The position numbers and the translations under genes are program-made. Below the pieces are notes generated by a model. The model saw only the letters and a program-made list of their open reading frames with translations. It did not search any database and was not told the origin of the DNA. 64,000 nucleotides of DNA from positions 1-64,000 of the forward strand of contig NZ_BSEV01000026.1 of assembly GCF_027922005.1 (NCBI RefSeq). Direction: 5' to 3'. Source of the stretch: Streptosporangium carneum (lineage in GTDB: Bacteria; Actinomycetota; Actinomycetes; Streptosporangiales; Streptosporangiaceae). Below, piece by piece: positions 34,568-43,067 of this stretch. Each line of letters starts with the position of its first letter. The stretch's first letter is position 1.

Positions 34568-35161
34568 TCACTCCTCCTCGTGCATCGGATCGGCGTCGCC
34601 GAGCGCGGCGCGGACTTTCCTGCGAGCCCTGTTGAGGCGGGAGCGCACGGTGCCGACCGGGATGCCGAGGGAGCGCGCGACCTCCTCGTACGACAGGTCA
34701 CACCAGGCGATCAGCAGCAGGACGTCGCGGTCCTTCGCCGCAAGCCCCGCCAGCGCGCCGGCGAGCACGGGACGCGAGGTCCGGGCGGCGACCTCGGCGA
34801 CCACCCGCTCCGCAGGGCTCTCCACCACGCCCTCGACGGGAGCGCGCCGCAGCGCCCGGTACCTGGCGGCCTCGGTGCGGTGGTGCCTGGAGACGAGTTT
34901 GGTGGCGATGCCGAACAGCCAGGGCCGGGCGTCGGCGTAGGCCAGGTCGTAGTGCGCCCTGCGGCCGAAGGCGACCAGGAACGTCTCGCCGACCAGATCC
35001 TCGGCGACCTCGGGGCCCAGCCTGCGGGAGACGTACCGGTAGAGCATTCCGGAGTAGCGGTCGAACAGCGCGGAGAACGCCTCGGGACGCGTCAGGGACT
35101 CCTCCAGCAGATCGCTGTCCCTGGTCCCGGTCGTGGGCGGCGCCGTCATCGTGTGCACCAT
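34568..35161 (-). CDS. ECF RNA polymerase sigma factor
   Basis: This is a 197-residue extracytoplasmic-function sigma factor. Region 2 reads FSALFDRYSGMLYRYVSRRL, with DLVGETFLVAF and ARPWLFGIATKLV. Region 4 is DRDVLLLIAWCDLSYEEVA followed by LGIPVGTVRSRLNRARRKVRAAL. Length and layout are normal. Its downstream partner at 33495, co-translated through a GTGA overlap, has an anti-sigma-like N-terminus and an LCP domain, so the pair probably responds to the cell envelope. I see no self-promoter motif that I can defend. Confidence 0.95.
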   Translation of the reverse strand: MVHTMTAPPTTGTRDSDLLEESLTRPEAFSALFDRYSGMLYRYVSRRLGPEVAEDLVGETFLVAFGRRAHYDLAYADARPWLFGIATKLVSRHHRTEAARYRALRRAPVEGVVESPAERVVAEVAARTSRPVLAGALAGLAAKDRDVLLLIAWCDLSYEEVARSLGIPVGTVRSRLNRARRKVRAALGDADPMHEEE

Positions 35162-35264
35162 GGCATCGGAGCCGGCCTTTCCGTAGGAGAAGTGGTCGGC
35201 GATGTCTCACCACAAGTCCCCGTCGGAGTTCACGCCCCGCCCACCCCGTTCTCCCCGCCTCTCC

Positions 35265-35609
35265 TCAGGGGCTGACGAAGCAGAACTCGTTGCCCTCCGG
35301 GTCCCGCATGACCTGGAAGGCGCCGACCGCGTCGCGCACGAGGTCGCCCGCGCGCTCGCCGCCCAGCGCGGACGCGCCCTCCGCCGCCGCGGAGACGTCG
35401 TCGACGGCCAGGTCCAGATGGAGCCGGTTCTTGCCCGCCTTCGGCTCGGGGACCCGCTGGAACGCCAGCCGCAGCCCGCCCGGCGGGTCGACGTGGGACC
35501 AGCCGGGATCACGGTGCACCGGCGTGCCGCCCAGCAGACGGCTCCAGAAGACGGCGAGCCTCATCGGGGAGGCGCAGTCGACGACGATCTGACTCTGACG
35601 GGCGATCAC
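35265..35609 (-). CDS. VOC/glyoxalase-like protein
   Basis: This is a small 114-residue protein with the vicinal-oxygen-chelate/glyoxalase-like pattern: IVVDCASPMRLAVFWSRLLGG, WSHVDPPGGLRLAFQRVPEPK, RLHLDLAVDD and VMRDPEGNEFCFV. Many such actinomycete proteins (glyoxalase-like domain) have no assigned substrate. Metal-binding side chains are incomplete, so a binding protein is possible. I start at the GTG at 35609, just before the first strand. The open upstream frame is basic and not conserved-looking. Confidence 0.85.
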   Translation of the reverse strand: MIARQSQIVVDCASPMRLAVFWSRLLGGTPVHRDPGWSHVDPPGGLRLAFQRVPEPKAGKNRLHLDLAVDDVSAAAEGASALGGERAGDLVRDAVGAFQVMRDPEGNEFCFVSP

Positions 35610-35740
35610 CCCGCGATCGTACGGCCCCGCCTTCCGCGCCCTCGTCGGTCCCCGGCGCGATCGGCGGACGGCGGGACGCGAGACGGCCGTGCGGCCCACG
35701 CCGGGCAGCGGAAGATCGCCTGGGTTGCCGGGAGAACAGT

Positions 35741-35768
35741 GTTCACCTAGAGTGAGACCACTCTGAAC
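35741..35768. promoter_or_regulatory. Nested dyad upstream of an LLM gene
   Basis: AGAGTG and CACTCT (35749-35754, 35759-35764) form a perfect dyad around AGAC. GTTCA and TGAAC (35741-35745, 35764-35768) form an outer one. The element lies about 120 bp before the LLM gene and could be an operator or a leader hairpin. Confidence 0.35.
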
Positions 35769-35887
35769 CAGCGCTCCCCAGAAGCAAGCCGCAGAGCGGG
35801 AGCGCCCGTCTGTCGGCCGCGCGGCGGCCGGGACGCCAGGAGGGGCGGCGTTCTTTCGTCGTTCCTTCTTTCTTTCGGAGGTCTCCC

Positions 35888-36733
35888 ATGAACGTCGGTC
35901 TTGGCCTGCCCATCGCCGACCCCGTGTCGCTGCTCGAATGGGCCCGGCGCGCCGACGCCGGTCCCTTCACCACTCTCGGCCTGCTCGACCGTCTCGTCTA
36001 CGACAACCCAGAGCCTCTGGTCGCCCTCGCCGTCCTCGCCGGCGCCACCACCCGCGTCCGGGTGCAGACCGAGGTCCTCCTCGCGCCCCTGCGCGAGCCC
36101 GTCCTGCTCGCCAAACAGGCCGCGACCCTCGACCGCCTCTCCGGCGGCCGCCTGGTCCTGGGCCTCGGCGTCGGCGGCAGGGACGACGACCACCTCGCCT
36201 CGGGCACCGACGTCCGCACCCGCGGCCGACGCCTGGACGAGCAGATGGCCGTCATGCGCCGCCTGTGGTCGGGCGAGCCGTACGGCGACGGCGCGGGTCC
36301 CGTCGGCCCCGCCCCCGCCCGTCCCGGAGGCCCCGAGGTCCTGTTCGGCGGATTCCGGCCCGCCGCGCTCGAACGCGTCGCTCGCTGGGGCGACGGCTTC
36401 CTGGCCGCCGCCCCGCCCTCCTGGGCCGGCGGGCTCTTCGACACCGTTCGCGAGGCGTGGAGAAGACACGGCCGCGAGGGCGAGCCGCGCATCGTCGCCC
36501 AGGTCAACGCCGCCCTCGGCCCGCAGGACGTGGTCGACGACGCCCGCGCCTCCATGGCCGCCTACTACGAGTTCACCGGCACGGCCGAGCGCATGGTCTC
36601 CGGGATGCTCACCACCCCCGGCCGGATCCGCGAGGCGATCGCGCGGTTCGAGGACCTGGGCGCGGACGAGGTCGTGCTCTACTGCTACGGCCGCGACCCC
36701 GACCAGGTCGACCGCTTCGCCGAGGCGCTCTGA
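35888..36733 (+). CDS. LLM-class F420-dependent oxidoreductase
   Basis: This 281-residue luciferase-like monooxygenase-fold protein has LVALAVLAGATTRVRVQTEVL, the GRLVLGLGVGGRDDD loop and LDEQMAVMRRLWSGEPYGDG, which are typical of the F420-using actinomycete branch. The substrate is unknown. It has a strong ribosome binding site (CGGAGG) seven bases before the ATG. It is monocistronic, closed by a strong terminator-like hairpin. It is only distantly similar to the LLM protein at 5477. Confidence 0.9.
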   Translation: MNVGLGLPIADPVSLLEWARRADAGPFTTLGLLDRLVYDNPEPLVALAVLAGATTRVRVQTEVLLAPLREPVLLAKQAATLDRLSGGRLVLGLGVGGRDDDHLASGTDVRTRGRRLDEQMAVMRRLWSGEPYGDGAGPVGPAPARPGGPEVLFGGFRPAALERVARWGDGFLAAAPPSWAGGLFDTVREAWRRHGREGEPRIVAQVNAALGPQDVVDDARASMAAYYEFTGTAERMVSGMLTTPGRIREAIARFEDLGADEVVLYCYGRDPDQVDRFAEAL

Positions 36734-37209
36734 ACCCGGCGCGCCGCGAAGGTACGGCCCGCGGCTGACGGAGCCCGTTCCCCGGTGAGACAGTGGGCTG
36801 GGGAACGGGAGACGGTCCTCTCGGCCTGCTTCCCGGGAAGCGGTGCACGAGTTCGGTCTGGTTACGCGCATGGCGTCGTGAAATGACACCGGCCATCGCG
36901 TGATCTGTGAACTGTATTCGCTCGGGACCAGGCACTGGACGACGGTCATCAAGTGGCAGGGCGGTCCAGATTCGCTGATCTCCGAACAGGTACGGCGGCG
37001 CGGGAGCTGGGGAAGACCGCGCCGCCGTACCAGCTTCAGGGAGAGTGCCCCACTCGGCGTAGAGGCCGTCGAGGCCGTTCCTGAGACAGGAACCGTCTGC
37101 CGGGTCGTGCGGGCTCACACCGGATACCCCGGGGGAGGTGCTGGTCGGGGCTGCTGGGCGCGCAGGCGCTCGGCGGCCTCGACCGCCCGGCGGTCGTACG
37201 GCGGGAGCG
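36734..37209. other. 476-bp gap, no gene supported
   Basis: Between the LLM gene and the convergent hypothetical gene I find only the hairpin listed next and ordinary GC-rich sequence. Open frames on either strand lack family resemblance and a good start site. Confidence 0.5.
36774..36809 (+). terminator. Stem-loop terminator after the LLM gene
   Basis: Perfect 10-bp arms CCCGTTCCCC / GGGGAACGGG (36774-36783, 36800-36809) enclose a 16-base loop, about 40 bp after the stop codon. Confidence 0.65.
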
Positions 37210-37644
37210 TCATGGCCATGCCCTGTGCATCACCGGAGCGGCCGCGAGAATCAGCTCCACGACCTTCTCCGGTCGCTGTCGGCCGATCATCTGGGGGACA
37301 GGGGCGGTGTGCAGGCGGACCAGGTAGCCGCCGTGCGGTTCTGCGGTCACGGTGACGGTGCGCCGTCCCGAAGGGGCGTGCACGACCAGCTCAGGAGGAC
37401 GCCGGGTCAGCCGCGAGCGGAGGACGGGAGGACGGTGCGGCCACCGGGCGGCGTCGGGGCGGTCGGCGGACAACCCCAGATTGATTGTGTGATCGCGGCG
37501 AGCCCGCACTCCCCGCTCCTTGAGCAGCCACTGCACCGCGATCAGCGCTTCGTCCTGCTTCTGCGCTGTGGCGATGTCGATCGTTTCCTGGGGAGCGGAC
37601 GTCGACGAGTACTGTGTCACCTGATCCTCCATGGTCGCACTCAT
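37210..37644 (-). CDS. Hypothetical protein downstream of XRE regulator
   Basis: I do not recognise this 144-residue protein. It has an acidic N-terminus (MEDQVTQYSSTS), a helical stretch (IATAQKQDEALIAVQWLLKERGVRARRD) and a beta-rich C-terminus (ELVVHAPSGRRTVTVTAEPHGGYLVRLHTAPV). No signal peptide or membrane helix is seen. It starts at the ATG at 37644 or 37632. Neither has a ribosome binding site. It follows an XRE/TPR regulator and a flavoprotein gene on the same strand and may share their function. Base composition is a little lower in GC than in the neighbouring blocks. Confidence 0.6.
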   Translation of the reverse strand: MSATMEDQVTQYSSTSAPQETIDIATAQKQDEALIAVQWLLKERGVRARRDHTINLGLSADRPDAARWPHRPPVLRSRLTRRPPELVVHAPSGRRTVTVTAEPHGGYLVRLHTAPVPQMIGRQRPEKVVELILAAAPVMHRAWP

Positions 37645-37785
37645 GATGTTCGAGTGGCGAGACGCACACTCCTCGCTCCACGAGCGGGGGTGTCCCGACG
37701 CCAGGAAGAACCTAGGTTCGGCCCAACGGGCAGAGCCGTACTCCGGTGATGTCAAAGAGTCCGCACTTTTGTGCGGGTCGGAACG

Positions 37786-39015
37786 TCAGGCGATGCCAGC
37801 CCTCATGGCCAGAGCCCGAAGTTGTGGGGTGCTGGCCCGGTGCTCACGTTTGAGAAGCTGAGTCAGGAGTTCGCGAGGGCGTGCGCCGTACCGCACGAGT
37901 TCCGGAGAGAGCCGCTCGGCTTCGAGCAGCATGTTCACCGACGCGGCGTCCTTGCGCTGAACCGTGTAGGCCCGTGCCAGGTCCAGGTGGACCTGGGCGC
38001 GCCGCCCGACAAGGCCAGGGCCCAGGACACCGAGGTCGATCGACTCGCCCCTGGTGACGGCTTGGCGGGCGTTTCCTGACTCCACCGCTGCCGATACCTC
38101 GTGGATGGTGACGTTGGTCGGTCCGAAAGCCGTCCAGAAGTCGTTCCGATCCTCTCCGAGGCGTTCGGCGACGTGCCGGGCTTGCGAAAGAAAGGCGCTC
38201 ACGGCTGCCTGGTCGTGCCGGGCGGCTGCAGCCGTGACCGCCACCAGGTGGAGGGCGCCGAGTACGGACAGCGACTGGGGATCGGAGTGGCGTGCGGACC
38301 TGCGCAAAGCCTCGGCTGTGCGCAGGACAAGGCGGAGCGCCTTGTCAGGTTCGCGCAGACGCACGAAAACGTAACCAAGCCGATAGGCGCTCACGGCGGC
38401 GAGCAGCGGTCGCCCGGCCTCTTCGGCGGCGGCCATGGAACGGTCTGCCGCCAGCCAGGCGAGATCAGGCTCTCCGACGCGGCGTAACGTGGTGGCTGCG
38501 CAGTGGTAGGTCAATGAACGGAGCGTTTGATAGATACGCTGTTGGCGCGCAGATGCCTGACGGCTGCCGAGTTCGGTAGCGATGATCAGTCCTGGCAGAC
38601 GTTTGCCGACTTCGTCGTAGCGCGTCGCCTGATAAAGGCGGTTCACCTGGCGGATCTCGTGACGCAGCCACGTCAGGCTCTCCGGTGAGCCTTCGGCGCG
38701 GCGAGGGTCGATCAAAGAAGAAAGACCGTCGTAGTCCATCATGGCGCGGCGGACCGTAGATGCGGCTGAGTAGTGCGTCATGGCGTCCGTCTTCGCGATG
38801 ATGAGATCCTTGACTGCCATGTTCAGGCTCTCACACAGCGCCGTGATCACACTGTGACTGTCCACCGCACGTTGACCGCGCTCGACCTGACTCAGCCAGC
38901 TTTCCGAGCGGCCGATCAGTCCTGCGAGGACGGATTGGGAAAGTCCGCGACGGCGGCGTGCCCGTGCGATTCGCTGACCGATCTCCTCAAGAGCGGTGTC
39001 CCTGCGGGCGTCCAC
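37786..39015 (-). CDS. XRE family regulator with TPR-like sensor domain
   Basis: This 409-residue protein has an N-terminal helix-turn-helix (about 8-66, IGQRIARARRRRGLSQSVLA and IGRSESWLSQVERG). A long all-helical region follows with TPR-like repeats (about 100-400, for example YHCAATTLRRVGEPDLAWLAA and LARAYTVQRKDAASVNMLLEA). Such proteins, as in peptide- or gamma-butyrolactone-independent quorum sensors, bind a small ligand through the helical part. The GTG start lies 3 bp after the flavoprotein stop, so the two are co-transcribed. The target genes are unknown. Confidence 0.9.
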   Translation of the reverse strand: MDARRDTALEEIGQRIARARRRRGLSQSVLAGLIGRSESWLSQVERGQRAVDSHSVITALCESLNMAVKDLIIAKTDAMTHYSAASTVRRAMMDYDGLSSLIDPRRAEGSPESLTWLRHEIRQVNRLYQATRYDEVGKRLPGLIIATELGSRQASARQQRIYQTLRSLTYHCAATTLRRVGEPDLAWLAADRSMAAAEEAGRPLLAAVSAYRLGYVFVRLREPDKALRLVLRTAEALRRSARHSDPQSLSVLGALHLVAVTAAAARHDQAAVSAFLSQARHVAERLGEDRNDFWTAFGPTNVTIHEVSAAVESGNARQAVTRGESIDLGVLGPGLVGRRAQVHLDLARAYTVQRKDAASVNMLLEAERLSPELVRYGARPRELLTQLLKREHRASTPQLRALAMRAGIA

Positions 39016-39018
39016 GCA

Positions 39019-39552
39019 TCACCTCTGCGGGGGTTGGTCTCCGACTACGCTGCGTAGCTCCTGCATGACGCTTTCCCAGGATGGCATGCGCGCGTGTGCC
39101 GACGCGTCAGGATCGAACAACACCCGTACGCCTATCTCCCGCAGCGTCTCCATGCTGCGGGAGAAAGCGGGATGACGGGCCAGCGCCTCTTTCAGCAGAG
39201 GCACGGCCAGGATCGGCACGCCGAAGCCCGTCACTTCGCACAACAGGCCGACCGCGAACGTGTCCGCGATCCCGGCGGCCCACTTGTTGATCGTGTTGAA
39301 CGTCGCAGGAGCTACCACCACGGCGTCGGCGGGGGGCAGCCCCTTCGGCTCTCCTGGCATGCGGTAGGCACTGTGGACCCGGTCGCCGGTCAGGTGCTCG
39401 ATCTCGACGGCATCGAGGAAGCGGGTCCCCATGGGGGTGGCGACCACGTGGACCTGCCAGCCGTCCTGTTGAGCGAGCATCACCAGCCGGGCAAGGCCGG
39501 CCGTGGCCGGAGCGGCACACGCGACCACGTACAGCACTGCGCGCCTGTCCAT
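39019..39552 (-). CDS. Flavoprotein (PPC decarboxylase / UbiX-like fold)
   Basis: This 177-residue protein is of the flavoprotein family that includes phosphopantothenoylcysteine decarboxylase. AVLYVVACAAPATAGL binds the flavin phosphate. AVVVAPATFNTINKWAAGIADTF, a version of the conserved PAxxNTxxKxAxGxxD motif, is clear near residues 78-100. It would oxidatively decarboxylate or bind a small thiol or peptide. In several actinomycete loci such flavoproteins sit next to XRE regulators, as here. The upstream DNA has a small palindrome CGTGATCACG at 39607-39616. The reaction is unknown. Confidence 0.88.
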   Translation of the reverse strand: MDRRAVLYVVACAAPATAGLARLVMLAQQDGWQVHVVATPMGTRFLDAVEIEHLTGDRVHSAYRMPGEPKGLPPADAVVVAPATFNTINKWAAGIADTFAVGLLCEVTGFGVPILAVPLLKEALARHPAFSRSMETLREIGVRVLFDPDASAHARMPSWESVMQELRSVVGDQPPQR

Positions 39553-39811
39553 GTCGCGTGATCCTAATCTCGGCCGAGCCAGGAGAGACGGCCGAATCGA
39601 GGAAATCGTGATCACGACTGCTCACACCGGGTTTCCTCCTCGGCGGCCTTGGCGTTCTCGTCCGGCCTTCACGCCGCCCCCTGCCCCCTCTGGAGGGACG
39701 TGGACGAGCGGGGGCGGGTGGGCGACGGGCGCCTCAGCGAAGGGACCGCACCACGGGCGGGTGGACGCGGCTCATCCGGCGCAGCCCATCATGGAAGCCA
39801 CTCACCCTCTG

Positions 39812-40909
39812 TCAGGTGGCGGCGAAGCGCTGGAAGCGTCTGAGGACGGCTGGGCGGTTGCGGCCCCACCACTCGGAGCCGTACAGGAACTGGACCTCGG
39901 CGTTGGCCGGGTGGGTGGGCAGGGTGCGCGCCCAGTCCCTGTCCATCAGGGGCAGGGCCCTGCTGTTGGCCGGGCCGTTGTTGTAGCCGCCCCAGACGGC
40001 GGCCTGCACCTCGGGGCGGACGGAGAACTCGATGAGCTTGAAGGCGGCGTCCCTGTTGCGCGCGCCCCGGGGCACCGACCAGGCTCCGAGCTGGAGCATG
40101 CCGCCGTTCCAGGTGAAGCCGAGGGGCGCGCCCTGCTTCATCAGCGCGCTGATCCGGGCGGCGAAGACGCTGGCCGCGGAGACCTGGCCGCTGACCAGCA
40201 TCTGCCCCGGCTGGGCGCCGGCGACCCACCACTGGGGCACGTCCTTCCTGAGCCTCTCCAGCCTGGCGAAGGCGCGGTCCACGTCGAGCGGGTACAGCCT
40301 CTCCATGGGCACGCCGTCGCTCAGCAGCGCGAACTCCAGGTCCGGGGGAACGCCCTGGTCGGCCCCCCGCAGGGTGCGCTTGCCGGGGAACCTCTCGACG
40401 TCCCAGAAGTCCGCCCAGCCGCTCGGCCTGCCCCGCCCGCCCAGCGCCTTGGCGTTCCAGCCCTGGACGACGGAGAACAGGTAGTAGGCGAGCCAGTTGC
40501 GGTCCACGTAGGACGGGTCGACGCCGGGGACGTTCAGCAGCGAGTCGGGCAGCGGCTCGAAGTACTCGCGGCCGAGCGGCAGCACGATGGACGGGCCGCC
40601 GGCGACGAGGTCCCACTCCGGGTTGCCGGTGTCGACCATCGCCTTGATCTTCGCGCCGGTCGGCGGCCCGGAGACGACCACCTCGATCCCCGTCTCCCTG
40701 CTGAAGGGGTCGAAGATGTGCTTCTTCTCCGCCTCCTGGAGCGCGCCTCCCCAGTCGGCCACCACCACGCGCAGGCCGTCGCCGCTTCCGCCTCCGCCGC
40801 ACGAACCGAGCAGGGGTACGGCGGCCAGCCCGCCGGTCAGCAGTGCGCCCCGGCGCAGGAGGGCGCGCCGTGTGAGCGGATCGCGGGGGAGGCCGTCGGA
40901 GGTGCTCAT
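39812..40909 (-). CDS. Polyamine-type ABC transporter substrate-binding lipoprotein
   Basis: This is a 365-residue extracellular binding protein of the spermidine/putrescine (PotD) family. A Tat-like start (RRALLRRGALLTGGLAAVP) leads to a lipobox LLGSC at about 33-37, so it is anchored to the membrane. The mature part contains VVVADWGGALQEAEKKHIFDPF and WNGGMLQLGAWSVPRGARN. It is the last gene of a leftward operon (permease, permease, ATPase, binding protein). The exact ligand is not readable. Polyamines, opines or related cationic compounds are possible. Confidence 0.9.
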   Translation of the reverse strand: MSTSDGLPRDPLTRRALLRRGALLTGGLAAVPLLGSCGGGGSGDGLRVVVADWGGALQEAEKKHIFDPFSRETGIEVVVSGPPTGAKIKAMVDTGNPEWDLVAGGPSIVLPLGREYFEPLPDSLLNVPGVDPSYVDRNWLAYYLFSVVQGWNAKALGGRGRPSGWADFWDVERFPGKRTLRGADQGVPPDLEFALLSDGVPMERLYPLDVDRAFARLERLRKDVPQWWVAGAQPGQMLVSGQVSAASVFAARISALMKQGAPLGFTWNGGMLQLGAWSVPRGARNRDAAFKLIEFSVRPEVQAAVWGGYNNGPANSRALPLMDRDWARTLPTHPANAEVQFLYGSEWWGRNRPAVLRRFQRFAAT

Positions 40910-41035
40910 GGCGAACCAGCCTTCTTTCGTCGTCCGGTGGGATTCAGGGGTCCGGTGGAGATCTCCATGACCTTCCTCCCTCCGTCGGCCGGGGGCTCCG
41001 GGCGCGGCGGGGTGTGACGGTCGGCGGGGAGCGGG

Positions 41036-42115
41036 TCAGACGACCCGGGTCAGAAAACGGCCGTCTGCGGGCGTCCAGCTCAGCCAGTGCGCCGATCCCT
41101 CCGTCAGGGCCCCTCCCTCACCGGTCGGCACCGTGACCTGGAGGGGCGCGCCCGCCTCGGCGCGCAGACGGACCTCGGTCCGCGCGCCGAGGTAGACCCT
41201 GGCCTCGACCACGCAGCGGACGGCGTTGACGCCGGAGGGGGCGGGGCGTCGCCCGGCGATCCGGAGACGCTCTGGGCGGATCATGAACTCTCCCGAGAGG
41301 TCCTCGCAGGTGTCGTTGTCCCGGTCGACCAGGATCGGTCCGGTGACGCCCTCGACCCGCAGGACCGTGTGCTCGGCGCGTTCGACGCGGGTGGCGGGCA
41401 GACAGACCGACTGGCCGAGGAACCTGGCGACGAAGGAGTTGACGGGACGCTCGTAGATCTCCTCGGGGGACGCGGTCTGCTGCAGGACCCCCCGGTGCAT
41501 GACGCCGACGCGGTCGGACATGGCCAGGGCCTCCTCCTGGTCGTGGGTGACGTACACGACGGTGGCGCCGACGCGCCGTTGCAGGGCCTTCAGCTCCAGC
41601 CGCATGTGGTCGCGGAGGTTGCGGTCCAGCGCCCCCAGCGGCTCGTCCATGAGCAGCACGGCGGGGTCGAAGACGAACGCGCGGGCCAGCGCCACCCGCT
41701 GCTGCTGGCCGCCGGACAGCTGGCGAGGGTAGCGCTCGCGCAACGCGGTGAGCCGGGTCATCTCCAGCGCCCGGTCGACCCTCGCCCCGATCCCGGCCGC
41801 CCGCCGAGCCCTGAGAGGGAAGGCGACGTTCTGCGCCACCGTCATGTGGGGGAACAGCGCGTAGTTCTGGAACACCAGCCCGATGTTGCGCCTTTCCGGC
41901 GCCTCGTCGGTGATCGTCCTGCCCGCCAGGCGGATCTCGCCGGACGTGACGGCCTCCAGGCCCGCCAGCACGCGAAGTGTGGTTGTCTTGCCTGACCCGC
42001 TCGGCCCGAGCAGCGTGAGGAACTCCCCGGCCCCGACGCCGAGGGTGAGGTCGTGCACGACGGGCACGTCCCCGTACCACTTGTGGACGCCGTCGAAGGC
42101 GACCTGGTCGGTCAT
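41036..42115 (-). CDS. Polyamine-type ABC transporter ATP-binding protein
   Basis: This 359-residue ATPase has Walker A GPSGSGKTT (37-45), signature LSGGQQQR (133-140), Walker B VLLMDEPLGALD (153-164) and H-loop H191. A C-terminal TOBE domain (about 240-359) is typical of PotA/FbpC/MalK importers. The ATG has GGGAGG seven bases upstream. It sits between the permeases and the binding-protein gene. It energises uptake by the adjacent permeases. Confidence 0.95.
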   Translation of the reverse strand: MTDQVAFDGVHKWYGDVPVVHDLTLGVGAGEFLTLLGPSGSGKTTTLRVLAGLEAVTSGEIRLAGRTITDEAPERRNIGLVFQNYALFPHMTVAQNVAFPLRARRAAGIGARVDRALEMTRLTALRERYPRQLSGGQQQRVALARAFVFDPAVLLMDEPLGALDRNLRDHMRLELKALQRRVGATVVYVTHDQEEALAMSDRVGVMHRGVLQQTASPEEIYERPVNSFVARFLGQSVCLPATRVERAEHTVLRVEGVTGPILVDRDNDTCEDLSGEFMIRPERLRIAGRRPAPSGVNAVRCVVEARVYLGARTEVRLRAEAGAPLQVTVPTGEGGALTEGSAHWLSWTPADGRFLTRVV

Positions 42116-42149
42116 GGGCGACCCTCCCGGTCCGGTGCGCGTGTGCCGG

Positions 42150-43067
42150 TCATCGGCGCTCCCGCCGTCCGAGAAGGGCCCCCGCGGCCTCGGAGAGCAG
42201 GAACAGCGCGACGCAGACGCAGATCAGCACCGTCCCGGCCACCGCGAGCGTGGGGGTGAGGTCGTAGCGCACGCTGTCCCAGAGCTTGCGCGCCAGCGTG
42301 ACCGAGTCGCCGCCGGACACGAACAGGATGACGACCGCCTCGTCGAAGGCGATCACGAACGCGAACAGCGCGCCCGCGAGGACGGCGGAGGCGAGCTGGG
42401 GCAGCGTGACGCGGAGCAGGGTGCGGGCGATCCCCGCGCCGAGCGTGCGGGCCGCGTTCTCGAGCTCGGGGTCGAGCCGTTGCAGGGCGCCCGTCACCGA
42501 GACCAGGACGTAGGGGACGCCCATGACGGAGTATGCGACCGCGATCGCCGCCCACCGGCCGATCAGGCGCAGGTCGGCGAACAGGAAGTAGTAGCTCATG
42601 GCCAGCACGATGACCGGTACCACGATCGGCGAGTAGAGCAGCGCGAAGGCCGCGCTCCTGCCGCGCCCCGCGAAGCGGGCCAGTCCCCAGGCCGCGGCGG
42701 TGCCGACCACCGTCGCGACGGCCGAGGCCACCAGCGCGATCCTGGCGCTCAGCGCGGTGGCCTCCAGCCAGCTCGCATCCCCGAGGAAACGCTCGTAGTG
42801 CCTCAGGGACCAGCCCTCGAGGGGGAAGGCCAGGTAGTCGACGCCGTTGAACGACTCGACGACCACGATGAGGACGGGAGCCACGAGGAAGGCGAGGACC
42901 AGCGTGACCACGACCGCCAGGCAGCGGCGGAGCGCGCGTTCCAGCGGGCTCGAGGGCGGCCTGTCCCCTCGGGGCGAGCGCGGCCGGGGGAGCGGCCGAG
43001 GCGACGGCCGCGAAGACGGCAGGGAAGACGGCAGAGAAGACGGGGGGACGGACGCGGGCACGGTCAC
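42150..43067 (-). CDS. ABC transporter permease (PotC-like)
   Basis: This is a 305-residue membrane protein with six predicted helices and the permease loop LDPELENAARTLGAGIARTLLRVTLPQLASAV (EAA motif). The first 38 residues are a repetitive Pro/Ser/Arg stretch (PSSLPSSLPSSRPSPRPL) before the first helix. That is unusual and probably a recent expansion. The GTG start overlaps the other permease gene by 4 bp. Confidence 0.93.
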   Translation of the reverse strand: MTVPASVPPSSLPSSLPSSRPSPRPLPRPRSPRGDRPPSSPLERALRRCLAVVVTLVLAFLVAPVLIVVVESFNGVDYLAFPLEGWSLRHYERFLGDASWLEATALSARIALVASAVATVVGTAAAWGLARFAGRGRSAAFALLYSPIVVPVIVLAMSYYFLFADLRLIGRWAAIAVAYSVMGVPYVLVSVTGALQRLDPELENAARTLGAGIARTLLRVTLPQLASAVLAGALFAFVIAFDEAVVILFVSGGDSVTLARKLWDSVRYDLTPTLAVAGTVLICVCVALFLLSEAAGALLGRRERR

